This document shows positions 9,501-19,887 of a DNA stretch of 41,973 nt, in pieces; within the stretch, counting starts at the first letter, position 1; every line of letters starts with the position of its first letter. The notes beneath the pieces are model-generated. The model was not told the origin of the DNA and did no database searches. It saw only the letters and a program-made list of their open reading frames with translations. Source of the stretch: Scleroderma bovista (Eukaryota > Basidiomycota > Agaricomycetes > Boletales > Sclerodermataceae). The stretch lies in NCBI GenBank assembly GCA_037178675.1, contig JAYMGJ010000579.1, positions 1 through 41,973 on the forward strand, written 5' to 3'. A program made the position numbers and the translations under genes.

Positions 9501-11489
9501 CTCTGGGAAAGCTCGATTGGGCATCTTGCCAAGAGCACATCCAGGGCAAACACAATCCTCAGTTGGAAAGTGAATCTCTGGAAAGCGCTGCGTATGCTTT
9601 TGCGCACGTCAGAGTACTTCCTTCGAGGGGTGCCCAAATCTCCGGTGCATAATGTCGTAATCGACTTTGCTCGCGGAGGCGATGTAGTTAGATCTAATTA
9701 TCGGGATAGATCTAATCCCGAAAATGATGTTGCGATCGTCTTCTGGGTCTGGCCCAAACCATAGGCGTTCAGCTTTATGAATGAGGCTAATGCCTCGCTT
9801 ATCGCCAGTGACTTTGTAATTATGCTGGAGCATTTCACCCATAGAAATAAGGCACGCAGTAGCACCTGGCATATGGAGCACTTGGGTGAGTGTAATGACT
9901 TTCTCATCCCCAGAGTTGTGGTCTAGGCACCGGAGTAATACCGTGCCAATGCCAGCAATTAGTGCTACACCATTTGCGGTTTTGGCGTAGTGCGCTCGCT
10001 TTAGCGCGTTGTAAGAGGCGAAATCGCCTATGTCACCGGTGAAGTGGCATGATGTGCCAGAGTCTAAGAGCCAGAAGGCACCAGATAATTCGCTATCGTC
10101 AACCATTTTTCCCTTACAGCCAGCACAGCGTGCATTATTCGAACACGAACAAATATATGCATTACTCGAGACATGACACGACAAATTGTAGTTACTGCTC
10201 GCTATATACAGTGACGGTGTGTAGTGCACATGTAAAGGGAGTGTGTCAGTGTCGGTCAGCATGCGTGCAGAAGGTACTTGCCTGAAAAGGCTGGCCTCCG
10301 TGCCCATTGCCATCAACGTCGCGTTGTAGCGGTTGAGGACCATCGCATCAATCTCATCGAACTCGTCATCAGCAAACGGCTCGTGAGCGAAGGGCTCTTC
10401 ATCCCCAAGGGAGATGGCATCCTCCTCATACATTGTGATGCACTCCTCGAGACGAGGGCGCTTCAACAAGGAGGGACCGGCCTCGGGCTGGTCCAGGTTC
10501 GCACTCGCCAACGACACGACTTGGTCGAGGGTGCGGATGGTTTGGCAGGAGGGCTCTACCCCCAAGCGGTGTGCCAAGTCGAAGGCCTTGATAGTGTTTT
10601 CGAAAGCGGGGGGGCCATAGTGGGCAGCACCGGGGGTGTGAGCCAGGGCACGAGGGTCGACGGTGGGCTCTGGTCCATCATAGTGGACGTAAGTGGCGAA
10701 GGTGGCCTGTTGGGCATTCTCGCGGCGAGCGCAAGCCTTCTTGCTGCCACGTTGAGTGTGGCCTCCCTGTCCTTGGGCAGGAGCGTTTCCGCTTGTACCG
10801 CTGTTGGACCCGCCTTGCTGCTGCTGCTGCTGGGCGAACTTGGGGTCAGCTGGCTTGCGCTTCACAGCGCTAAGCTTGTTGGCCTGTGGGCCCTTACCAC
10901 CGGCGCGCAAAGAGGCGCCTTTCTGCTCGAAGGAGAGCGTGGCGGCCTTTACGATCCCGTCAGGCTTCAGGTTCTTGATCTCATCCGGTGACATTTGGCT
11001 GAGTATCTGAGCTATGACCTCCATAGTAGGAGGGAGCTTGCATAGAATGATCATTGCCTGCACGGGGGCAGGGAACTCGAAGCCGGCGTCTTTGAGATAA
11101 GCGAAATGGCTAAGCACCTTGGTGATAGCCGGAGCGGGATGAGAGCCAGCAGGAATGGTAGTCGCCAGGAGCTTGCTAAGCTCGGCGTAGGCAGAGCCGA
11201 TACTGGGGGCGCCAAAGTTCTTCTTTAGGTGGTCCCAGACGTCTTTAACGTTGTTGAGGTTGGAGACAGCGACCTGGATAGAGGGGGCAAGGTGCAAGGT
11301 GATATTACCGAGTGCTCTCTCGGTGTTGTCGTCCCACTCCTTTCGGTCATCGTGACCGGCAGCGGGTTGCGTCGTCGAATAAACGTACCATTGGCCTTGT
11401 GCCCAGAGGTAGGCCTGCATAGAAGTGTGCCACTGCTGCCAGTTGGAGCCAGTGAACACAGGAACCATCTTGTCGAGAGCGCTGGACAT
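6582..11489 (-). pseudogene. gag-pol: Copia-1 Gag-Pol polyprotein with two in-frame TGA stops
   Basis: A single frame of 1,636 codons starts at ATG 11489 (MSSALDKMVPVFTGSNW) and ends at TAG 6582-6584. It contains no frameshift but two TGA codons, at 9609-9611 (after GHPSKEVL) and 7419-7421 (after EFLRM). Domain order is Ty1/copia: Gag, protease (LLDSGTSCHFTG), pre-integrase, integrase (HSDLKSF, SDAGGEY, QNGRAE), RT (YIDDALFC) and RNase H (CTDSDWG, SSTEAKYMAL). After the catalytic Glu of integrase the usual RFNRT reads CLGCT, two Arg-to-Cys changes. Each TGA is one C-to-T step from CGA (Arg). The copy cannot make a full polyprotein without readthrough. Confidence 0.93.
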
Positions 11490-11858
11490 GGTGATGTTCT
11501 GTTGGGAGTCAACGGAGTCAGCAAGTGAATGCAACAACGGACAAGCAAGAAAAGAAGAAACACCTGAGTGCTAGTGAAAGCACTTCTGTCAACAGCTAAC
11601 TCATGACTAGGTCATGCCAGCGCATGTCGTCGACGATGTTCGCCATGGTTGGCGCAAGTCATCGATGAACTTCGCCTGTGGCAGTACAGGTGCTCAACTA
11701 GGAGCTCACTGTTGGGCGCAAGTCGTCGACCGACTTCACCTTGTGGCTGTGCAGGGGCTCAGCTAGGAGCTCACTGTGGTCCACAGCGTCAAGCTAGTTA
11801 AAGCGACGCTCAGGGAGCTGGAGCGCTGCCTGGTGCATTGCTGCACACAGTGTGCTCA
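11490..11858 (-). other. Leader of copia-1 between primer site and gag
   Basis: This is a 5' untranslated leader of about 0.37 kb with no convincing gene. It contains a short internal duplication: the phrase GGCTCAGCTAGGAGCTCACTG near 11757 resembles GCTCAACTAGGAGCTCACTG near 11691. It is much shorter than the leader of copia-2, which carries an extra reading frame. Confidence 0.6.
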
Positions 11859-11872
11859 CAGGGCTCATAACC
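11859..11872 (-). other. Copia-1 primer binding site, half-tRNA initiator Met type
   Basis: On the minus strand GGTTATGAGCCCTG begins directly after the 5' LTR. It is the complement of the anticodon arm of eukaryotic initiator tRNA-Met (GGGCUCAUAACC) rather than of the 3' CCA end. Drosophila copia is known to prime this way with a cleaved half-tRNA. Confidence 0.8.
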
Positions 11873-12161
11873 TGTTGAAGCAATACCTATATACGTAGAG
11901 GAACTGCTACTCCAACTCACCTGTTTGGGTGGAGTGCACAACCAGAGATGGTAGCGGTAGCTGGTTAAGAGCTGTTATATTATATAAGCGATGGACGCTG
12001 TTTATATACAACAAATAGTGTGATGCGCGACTGTGACGTGTGACGTGTGACATGTAACATCTACTCTAAAGAGGACTATTACTAAGTCTACACTAATATG
12101 GGTCGCAGTCTTGTGCGCACTTCGTCGATGGTTTACGCCGGGTGCACGTGCGACTTCAACA
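11873..12161 (-). repeat. Copia-1 5' LTR (289 bp)
   Basis: It is the partner of 6247-6535. On the minus strand it is followed immediately by the primer site, which fixes it as the 5' LTR. Confidence 0.95.
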
Positions 12162-13518
12162 TTTTGGTCTTCTTTGGACAGTTGTCCACGAAATGACCAG
12201 TGCCTCTGCAGAACATGCAGAGGTTATTGTCCAGGCGCCTTTTGCGCTCATCAGCAGTCAGCTTCCCGTCCTTACCAAGCTTGTTGGTTAAGTCCGGTCT
12301 GGAACCGGAGGAGGACTGGTTGCTGGTCATCTTGGACGAGCCAGAGTTGTTGGCGGAGCTGGGGGAGTTACCAGTCTTGGATTTCTCCTGACCGGAGTTG
12401 GATGAGTTGCCTCCGGAGTTGGAGGACTTGGTTGGGGATGAGGTGGATTGGGTCTTCGTCGTATGAGAGATCTCGTCTTTGCGCTCCCAATAGCGCGCAT
12501 CGATCTCTTGACAAAGGGCCCTAAGCCCATGCAGAGTCAGGGGTTTCCCAACTCGAGCTATCTCATCTTTTAGGCGGTCCAGGAGACCGGAGTAGAATAG
12601 GTGGCAGAGCGCGCCATCCCCGTAGTCCTGGACCTGCGAGGCAAGCTGGTTGAAGTCAACTATATACCGCATGACGCGGTGAGCATCCTTCATCCGGAGG
12701 TGCTCTAATTGATGCTCTGCATCAGCGATGGGGTCGTGAGGACCAAAGGTACTCTGGAGCTCAGCAACAAAGTGGACCCAACTGTCCATCCAGAGTGGAC
12801 GGTCAGCCGGATCGCCGGAGTGCAGTAGGTCCGGTTCGAACCATTCTAGGGTCATCCCTTTTAGATATGATTGGGCGAAAGTTACCTTTGCCCTATCAAG
12901 GCGGAATGCCTTGGCTCGATCCTGGAAACAGAGCTCACACTGGACCAAGAAGGTCCTGAGCTTTTTGGGATCTGTACCGTCGAAGGTGTCTGGTTCACGG
13001 ACTTTGGCACGTGAGGAGGAAGAGTCGTTGGTCCGGTGGGAGGAGCGGGAGAGGCGGTTGACGGCGACTGCTAAATTTTGGAAGACAGCTAGACCAGGGT
13101 CTAGCTCATCCATGGCGTCGACAAAGTCATCATTGTCGTCATCATTGTTGTTGCCATCTCCGGGGTCATCTGGATCATCTCCAGGTCCGTCCTCGGGGCC
13201 AAACCACTGGTGATGGGCAGGTTCGCGACGTTCTGGAGTGGGGTCGCGACGGTAGGGGAATCGATCACCAGAAACGGATTCATGGTGACCTAAGTCTGCA
13301 GAACCACGAAGTCTGTGAGACGCAGCATCTCGACGCGGAGTCAAAGGTGCTGTAGGGTTTCGAGCTGTGAAGCTCCGGAATTGGCTAACTGAAGCCGGAG
13401 GTTGCCTGCGGTTAGACAGGGCTTGATGAGCAGCAGAGAGGTGGAGGTCGTCGACTGCACCTGCTTCTTCAGCAAGTGCTGCAGCGGTACGAGCACGAGA
13501 GCACATAGTCATAGTCAT
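12162..13518 (-). pseudogene. gag: Gypsy-1 Gag, main part, truncated by copia-1
   Basis: The frame starts MTMTMCSRARTAAALAEEAG. A low-complexity acidic stretch (DDPDDPGDGNNNDDDNDD) follows, then a retrotransposon gag core (KLRTFLVQCELCF…AQSYLKGMTLEWFEPDL), a Ser/Asn-rich linker, and a CCHC zinc knuckle CMFCRGTGHFVDNC for RNA binding. Copia-1 entered right after the knuckle (CPKKTK), so the present frame ends with a few LTR-encoded residues at 12133. The true C-terminus lies at 6153-6241. Without the insertion the protein would have 481 residues. Confidence 0.9.
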
Positions 13519-13575
13519 AAGAAATAGAAGCTAGTTTGCGTACGGGGTATGGAACAGTGAACCCACACAAGTGTG

Positions 13576-13585
13576 AGTCTGAAAT
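13576..13585 (-). other. Candidate self-priming site of gypsy-1
   Basis: No tRNA 3'-end match (TGG…) follows the 5' LTR. Instead, ATTTCAGACT starts 2 nt after the LTR on the minus strand. It is perfectly complementary to AGTCTGAAAT inside the LTR (13819-13810; 665-656 in the other LTR), near the predicted transcript start. This matches the self-priming layout known from Tf1 of fission yeast. Confidence 0.5.
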
Positions 13586-13587
13586 AC

Positions 13588-14205
13588 TGTCAAGTCCGGG
13601 TCTACTCCGGTAGGGGGTCCGGTCAAGTCCGGACAGAAGCGGACGAAGGAGGAGGGCAGATGCTGGACAAGAGATTAGTCCGGCCGGAGTTGGTGACCGA
13701 TTGGGTTCAACGACTAAGGACAACGAGCATTGACCCCTTGCGTAGGTTCCGGTCAAGGGAAGGAGACGGAGACGGAGATGGACGAGAACAGGAGTAGTGA
13801 CTTATGTTGATTTCAGACTGAGGTCTACAAGGTAAAACTAAGTAGAAACTAGGGTCGAGTACATACGGTGACAAGTAAACAACCTAATAGCGGACAAGGG
13901 ATGACCGGAGTTAGGACTAGGTCAGGTCCGGTGAAAATAAAGTCAGGTCTGGGTAAAATAAATCAGGTCTGGTGAAAATGCTACAAGGTATAGGATATAT
14001 CGAGTTCACGGAGAACTCACGTCAAGGCAGGGTAGACGGTGAGGTGTAGTAAGAGCAAATGGAGTATAGACCAAGCATTGTAGTTAGTGGAAGGTTATCT
14101 GCGTGACCGTGACCGGAGTAACTGAGAACGACCGGAGTTGAGCTATGGGGCTGCAATGCGACTGGAGTAACCGGATAGGATCCGGAGTTGGACATGGTCG
14201 TAACA
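13588..14205 (-). repeat. Gypsy-1 5' LTR (618 bp), TATA-like box deleted
   Basis: It is the partner of 422-1066. A 15-bp deletion near 13834 removes the TATAAG box retained in the other LTR, so this copy probably has a weakened promoter. Confidence 0.93.
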
Positions 14206-16227
14206 CAGTCCCAAGCAATGATCCCATCAGCAGCAGCCTTCCTAGAGTGCAAGTCAGTCATGTAAAGAGTTAAAGCATGTTAGAAACTTACTCAATGGAA
14301 TCCTTCACACCCTTGATCAATTCCAATGGGGTTGCATGTGGGGAGGATGAAACAAAGCGGACACAAAATTCCTTCTCCAGCATTTCACGTGGCATTGATG
14401 CATTGGACATATAAACCACATGATGTTTATTCCATTGCTTTGAGATGTTCCCTGAGACATCATCCATGAAGACAATGAGGGGAACAGTCAAAACCAGTTG
14501 CCCTCCTGATTTTTGGCGTAGTGGATTAGGCATAAGTTCAGCATGAGCAGCTGATGAAGCTGTGAGAATGGTGAACCAGTGGGTCAATCAATCATGATAG
14601 TAAATATGCCCTACAAGTGAATCCAATGGAAAGCTCAGACCCATTAGCCTTTATATCCTCATATGTCCGGGCAAAAGTTGAGACCAGAACAATCACTTGC
14701 TCAGGATCAACAGAATATCCTATCTATATGTAATTCATCAGAAAAAATAGCCTTTATACAAGGGTAATGCTTACACAAGTTTGTGAGACACCATGACCTA
14801 ATGCTAACACTTCTGTCTCAGAACCACCACCCAGATTTGCCTGAAAGAATTTCTTGGGAATAAAGTAGTCTTTTGATGTGCGCTGGAGAAGCTCATTGAC
14901 AAAGTAAATATTTGAGTCAACACACACAGATGGTGGTGCAAGACCATCTGGGAGATCATTGAGCATCTTCTCGTCATGATGAACCTGTGACATCTGCCCT
15001 TGGCCATCTTCAGGATAATCTTGCATGGAGATGCATGTGAGGGGATTGGAATAGTCCTGGTGTGAATAGGAAATTATTTGTTCATTCATTGACTATGGGT
15101 GTCACATACCTTTGCAATTGCATTGCTAACTGAGTTGAGATAAAAAATATTACCAGAATTTGTCACCACCTTCTCTGTTGGGTCTCCAAGCAGTGCTTTG
15201 ATTCGTTCTTGGGTTTTGCGAAGACTATACAGCGATGGCACACCCTTGGCACCCAAGCCTGTTGCCCACTGCAGTATTGACTTCTTTTGTGCCTCAGAAA
15301 ATCGAAGGCGAGGTGAACTGAAGAGGAGATGTGTTGTAAATTCCTGGTAGCAGTCAGCAGTAGGTTTAGTTATGACATAAATTGTTTGACTCACTGCCAT
15401 TGATGTCCATGGATATGTTGATAAATTTGAAGGAACCTCTGTTGCCTTCATCCACCTTGATGTTGACTTCACAGTCTCCTCTGCAGCCAATTCTATTATA
15501 ATGGTTATTACCTGCCCAAAAAAAAGTATAATAATAAAATTGCTTGCCAGGTATTTCAATTATTATCATCACCAATTGTGTCATACACATCACCTTCATC
15601 AGTTTCAATCCCAAGTTCATCATGCATAGGCAGAATAGGACAAGTGAATAGGGATTCCCCTTGCTCCATCAAGTTCTGCATCTCCTTGAAATAATCATCA
15701 TATGATTGGATGGTTCGTTCTGTCTGATACTTGCTCCAGAGATCAGCAATAGGAAGTTCCTCATCCTTATTTTCCTCTATAGTAGTACTACCAACTGAAG
15801 GGTCTGCATGAGGGGGACTACCATGATGTGAGAACATTGCTATATCCTCAGGGATCATGTCCTGCATGCTATCTTGTGAGGGTCTATACACATGCTTGTC
15901 AGTGGCATAAACTCTGGCCTTACTTGTGGGGGGGTTGGCAGCTCAAGCGAAGGGGCCCTCCAAAGCTCTTTCCTTTGCTTCCGCAGCCAGTTGTTTGTGT
16001 TGTTTGCTATTTTCATGACCATTTGGGCCAGTAATGTGAGACTGGCGGAAGGTCTGCAGTGCCCCAGATTTTGGAGGGCAGACTTTGCATGCAATAAGTC
16101 CAGTACCATTAACTTCAATATGAACTACACCATTTGTCAGCCAAATGCACGGATACAAATGAAAAAAGCAGCGGAAGCACAGACTTTCCGGATCCAAATC
16201 CAAATCCTTTCCTTTCGACCTGGGCAT
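14206..16227 (-). pseudogene. 5' part of the interrupted multi-exon fungal gene (exons 1-7)
   Basis: The likely start is ATG 16227 (MPRSKGKDLDLDPESL). Exons I can support are 16227-15573, 15492-15395, 15343-15110, 15056-14775, 14723-14615, 14559-14292 and 14241-14206. They are separated by introns of 80, 51, 53, 51, 55 and 50 nt with GT and AG ends, and all phases agree. An extra intron inside exon 1 near 16176-16121 is possible. A C2H2-like patch (CKVC…HITGPNGHENSKQH) lies near the N-terminus. Recognisable family blocks follow: SPRLRFSEAQKKSILQWA, NPLTCISMQDYPEDG, YFVNELLQRTSKDYFIP, PNPLRQKSGGQLV, VFMDDVSGNISKQWNKHH and MPREMLEKEFCVRFV. There is one in-frame TGA at 15943-15945. The gene continues at 1-416. 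Its function is unknown; from memory the family is abundant in Agaricomycetes. Confidence 0.8.
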
Positions 16228-16601
16228 TGTGTGTGAGTAGGAACTGTATGGTGGGGGATGGACAAGAGGAGCGGAACATACCACAGCCCTCCACTGGCAC
16301 AGGCAACGTGTTTCACACAGCCTGTAAATGCGGATGTCATGTGTTGAAGAGGGAACATCATCATGGCATCAACTTTACAGAAATAACATACCTCAACTGG
16401 TTCTTCCAGTGAACAAATGTCACAATTGGGTGTCCACATGAATTGGAATTGTGATAATAGCATTCTGTTTTCATAGGGATGAAGCCTGAGGAGATATGAG
16501 GAATCAGCATTGTGGTGATCTGATCTAAGATTGTCACGTGAGGTCCAACCACGTTGCACTTTGCAAGGTCTGCGTCCACATCCCTCACGCCACTCTGAAC
16601 A
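16228..16601. other. Intergenic region between divergent genes
   Basis: This stretch separates the minus-strand start at 16227 from the plus-strand gene. Both strands have short open frames (for example minus 16588-16361) without recognisable motifs. It may hold a shared promoter, or an upstream exon of either gene. I see no clear TATA box. Confidence 0.35.
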
Positions 16602-17608
16602 ATGGCTACAACTCTTCATGTGAACACTGTACAGACGCGGGATGGTTTTACCCTTGATCCTCTGTGTTTATCCATTCAGTTCATTGGCAGCGTTCCGTCT
16701 GCATTCATGCCAGAACATCTTATAAGCTGCCATCTTTTTTTTTGTTGCACTCAACTCCAGACAATTGGATCAGCCTGTTCACATCTCAATACACATTCCC
16801 GATGAATTTTGTGACTACATCTTACCAGCTTTGGAATCTAGTGACCCAAGAATACAACGATTGGAACACGGTCTGCGTTCACAATATTTACCTGCGGTGA
16901 GAGTGTATCCAACTTCATCAATATGCTTGATTCATTTTTTTTTTTTTCAGGAGTTCCTCCCATTCTTTCCACTTTCACCAGCATTCAATCCACTTGATGG
17001 TCAGTCGTGGTCATTACTTGCTGGCCAAATCCAATCCCACCTCGTCCAGCAAACATGGGTCGAGTCCCCAGATGTTGCGCTGTGGCTACGTGAATTCTTC
17101 TGGATGGCATACATTGGTGCCTTTCCAACGTTCCCTCATGGAGACTGGCCTGTTTGGGATCCAAGAATTAGCATGGAAGGGGATTTTATCTCGTATTGGA
17201 TAGCAGATTACAAGATTCAGGAAATGACCCCAGATGTATTAAACACAACCAGGGAGTTTATCTGGGAGGAGCTTCGAAATCTTGCCGCATGCTTACTCCC
17301 ATTTTCGATTGTTTCTCAAGGTATCCCTTAGATACTATGTATCCCACTCTAGATACTGTACTTTTCATGTCACTTACTATCACCATGGATGGAACAATGT
17401 CATGTCTTAGGACTTTATATTATATTAGATGATGTTTGAGACTCTCACAGACTCAGGTGATCTTACAAGGACACCCATGGTATGGATGGCCCTTACTTGG
17501 TGTGCTGCGATGGCTGATTTGGCCTTAGTATCAGTGCTGAAGAAGCACGTTGGTGAGCCCCACAACACCATGCTGACTCTGATATTACTGGAGGCTTGGT
17601 TTATATGA
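16602..17608 (+). CDS. Hypothetical spliced gene, partly resolved
   Basis: A coding stretch is visible from 16761 to 16896 (HISIHIPDEFCDYILPALES). It is joined through a 54-nt intron (16897-16950, GTGAGA…polypyrimidine…CAG) to an exon at 16951-17320 (EFLPFFPLSPAFNPLDGQSW onward, rich in Trp and aromatic residues). A further exon at 17451-17608 fits by phase and ends at TGA 17606. It requires a longer 130-nt intron at 17321-17450. The acceptor CTCCAG at 16755-16760 suggests an upstream exon, perhaps from ATG 16602 (MATTLHVNTVQTRDGFTLD), but no good donor was found. I do not recognise the protein. No stop interrupts the proposed exons, unlike the neighbouring disrupted gene. Confidence 0.45.
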
Positions 17609-18295
17609 TGTGCATGCCTTCACTGGTGGTGCACTACAGCTCGACCTGACCTCAGGCAAAGCTCAGAAATCTTTTGCCTCAAATATGCGCAAAAATTAAC
17701 ATTGGTCCAGCATGTATGCAAACCACTATATTTGGTCTGGTCTGTATCCTTTTTGGGTACTATTTACATGCAAAAATGGATTTCCGGCAAATGTTAGGTA
17801 AATGTCTAACAGGTTTGGGTGTGTAGTAATAATCTGGAATCACATAACTAACTTCATCCATTTCGGTCACTTGGACGGATCGTCTTGTACCATGTCAGCA
17901 ATGAGAGGGCTCATAAACTCGAAGCCAGCCTTCGCCCGCCGACAAATAGATAAGATTGGATCATCTGAAAGTGAACTGAACCTACATCAATGAAATCCTT
18001 TCTGAGATTAATTTGGGTAGTCTGTAGGTGTGCTGGGGGAATCAGTGTTCGAGCATCATACTGGGTTTGAATTGGTGCATAGTGGCCAATTTGTCTCTAC
18101 TCACTATGTAGGATAAGTACTGCCTCATACTCAAACTTCACATGATTCAGTCACTGACCCTCGTAAAGGTGGGTCATCTGCCATGTACATTTGCCTGTAA
18201 AGGTGGGACTAGCCAGCGCCGGCTGGAGCACTGTAAACCCTGGCCAGGCTGGCATTTGACCAGGATGGCAAAACCAGGATTGGCTGATGTATGGT
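17609..18295. other. Unassigned intergenic DNA
   Basis: No convincing gene is seen. A 63-codon open frame at 17802-17993 has no recognisable motif. Near 18195 there is one copy of a short dispersed unit (CTGTAAAGGTGGGACTAGCC) that recurs near 28589 and 33078. Confidence 0.4.
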
Positions 18296-18303
18296 ATTAT
18301 GAG

Positions 18304-18320
18304 TAGTGAAATGCACGGGT
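18304..18320 (+). repeat. Left terminal inverted repeat of the hAT element
   Basis: TAGTGAAATGCACGGGT directly follows ATTATGAG and pairs with 28564-28580. Confidence 0.8.
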
Positions 18321-18760
18321 ATGGGTAACCTGCATGGGTTATGGGTACAGGTGCCTATGGGTATGGGTCGCGGGTTGTGTTCCAGAACCTGCAGCACCTG
18401 TGGCTTAACCCGCGGTGACCCGCGTGACGTGACTTCCAAAACAGGCAACAATGTGTCAGTCCACAAAGTAGTACATACTACTCTTGCATCTTCAAGCTTC
18501 TGCATCGACGCCTGGGTCCAACGACCTCCACAAGTATTTTTATTTTATTTTATTTGGGTCATTGATGATCTCTTCTTACAGGTCCTCTGCATGCACCCCC
18601 TTCAATGCACTTATGGCCACACACCACAACTGCCTGCACACGTGTGTGCATGTCTCAATGTATGTACATTTTCTTTTATTTCATTTTGTTTGCCATGACC
18701 CACCAGCAGCATCGATGACGCGATCACCACCATGACCACCTGGACGGCCCACCATCGACG

Positions 18761-19317
18761 TGTAGGGGAAGGTGCGGGTTCGGGTGTTCGAGAGGACAAG
18801 AGAAGAGAGACGAGAGAGATTCGGAACTTTAGACGGTGAACGCTGTAGATATGATGGGAAACTTGTAACTGCTTAGACTTGAGGATTCGGACGTGAGATA
18901 CGGAACTGGGGGAATCGGATTGCTGCAGCTCAAAGCTGCTACAGGCGGCTTAAGTACAGTACTAATGACGTCAAAGCGCGAGTGGCTCGACGTCCGAGCA
19001 GACAATGTATCTAAGGTACAAAGAGAGTATCAAAGCTAAAATACAAGGGGCGGCAAAGCACTGAGAGGGCCGTGCCTAAGGACATAGGGCGCAGGATCTA
19101 ACCTGGCCGCTTCGGTGCGTCGTAGATAACATACGTCCGCCCTGCCCTTTGTGGGTCTTGCCGGTCGCAGGACAATCGATACCAGTTACCCGGTACCGAT
19201 CATAACTCACCCCGAGGTCCGCGGTAGGCGTCCTCACCAACGCCCGGGCCCTCTCGAGTGCTTTGTAGATCGGAAATATTTTGTAGTTGCGTAGCTAAGT
19301 TGTGTTAGTTCCTTACA
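18761..19317. repeat. Probable solo LTR (557 bp)
   Basis: The segment starts TGTAGGGG and ends CCTTACA, so its ends form a short inverted repeat, TGTA…TACA. It is flanked by GACG on both sides (18757-18760 and 19318-19321). Removing it joins two stretches of similar GAC/CACC-rich repeat DNA. No coding capacity is seen. The family is not recognised; it does not resemble the other LTRs in the window. A 4-bp duplication is short evidence, so the call is tentative. Confidence 0.5.
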
Positions 19318-19358
19318 GACGCCAGTTGTACAACGACGGCAACGATGACAGCGTGTCC

Positions 19359-19817
19359 TGTCGACAAGAAAGTATGATTATATCTTATCTTAATCTAATC
19401 TTGGAGATTTCCAGAGATCACAGTTACATGTGATTCGGAGTAGTGTCAACCGGATTACCGGTAGATCACATGACCGGCTCCACAAGATAGCCGGAACTAT
19501 CACATGCAAGGCACATGTATAACACATGCTGATGCATGTTACAGGCATGTTTCCAGATAACTACGTTTATGGAAACTGCACCTACTACATATGGGAATAT
19601 GGTGAAATAGGTGAGAATAATACTTATCTACGCACAGACCATGTACCACAGGTATATATACCCTGTAGGATTCCCTGTAGTTCCTTAGTTCAATACAGTT
19701 CAACTGTTCTCTCATTAACTCACTACTTCACAAACAACTTGACTTCAAGAACCAGCTACTAGCTATTAAGGTACGCTTGCACTACCCCGTTGCTGTTGCC
19801 CTAGTTTTGTTGCTACA
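19359..19817 (+). repeat. Copia-2 5' LTR (459 bp)
   Basis: Hand alignment with 27145-27603 gives no indels and 12 substitutions, all transitions, at ten dinucleotide sites. Every site is CG in one copy, or a CA, TG or TA product of CG. Confidence 0.95.
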
Positions 19818-19831
19818 GGTTATGAGCCCTG
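19818..19831 (+). other. Copia-2 primer binding site, half-tRNA initiator Met type
   Basis: GGTTATGAGCCCTG abuts the 5' LTR and is identical to the site in copia-1. It is complementary to the initiator tRNA-Met anticodon arm. Confidence 0.8.
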
Positions 19832-19887
19832 TTTAAGGCCATACCAGGAAGCATACGGCAGTTCTGTCTTCATCACTGCCTCCTGCT

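Larger units (their letters stand above)
6247..12161 (-). mobile_element. Copia-1: Ty1/copia LTR retrotransposon nested in gypsy-1 gag
   Basis: Two 289-bp LTRs (6247-6535 and 11873-12161) start TGTTGAAGC and end TTCAACA. They are flanked by the perfect 5-bp duplication TTTTG (6242-6246 and 12162-12166). The coding strand is minus. Inside are a primer site matching initiator tRNA-Met, one long gag-pol frame with two TGA stops, and a purine tract. The 5.9-kb size is typical of the superfamily. The LTRs differ at about six sites, so the insertion is fairly recent relative to the decay seen. Confidence 0.95.
422..14205 (-). mobile_element. Gypsy-1: Ty3/gypsy chromovirus LTR retrotransposon, interrupted by copia-1
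   Basis: The element is bounded by LTRs at 422-1066 and 13588-14205 and flanked by the perfect 5-bp target duplication CAGTC (417-421 and 14206-14210). Its coding strand is minus, so the right LTR is the 5' LTR. In element order it holds the 5' LTR, primer site, gag, pol (protease, RT, RNase H, integrase, chromodomain), an antisense gene, a polypurine tract and the 3' LTR. Removing copia-1 and one copy of its target duplication leaves about 7.86 kb, a usual size for a chromovirus. It sits in exon 7 of a fungal gene. Pol is open throughout, but conserved arginines are replaced, so activity is doubtful. Confidence 0.95.

Noticed and set aside
19366..19440. TTATCTTAATCT repeats in the copia-2 LTR as relatedness to the gypsy-2 LTR
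   Set aside because: Only short AT-rich motifs are shared. Ends, lengths and the rest of the LTR sequences are unrelated.
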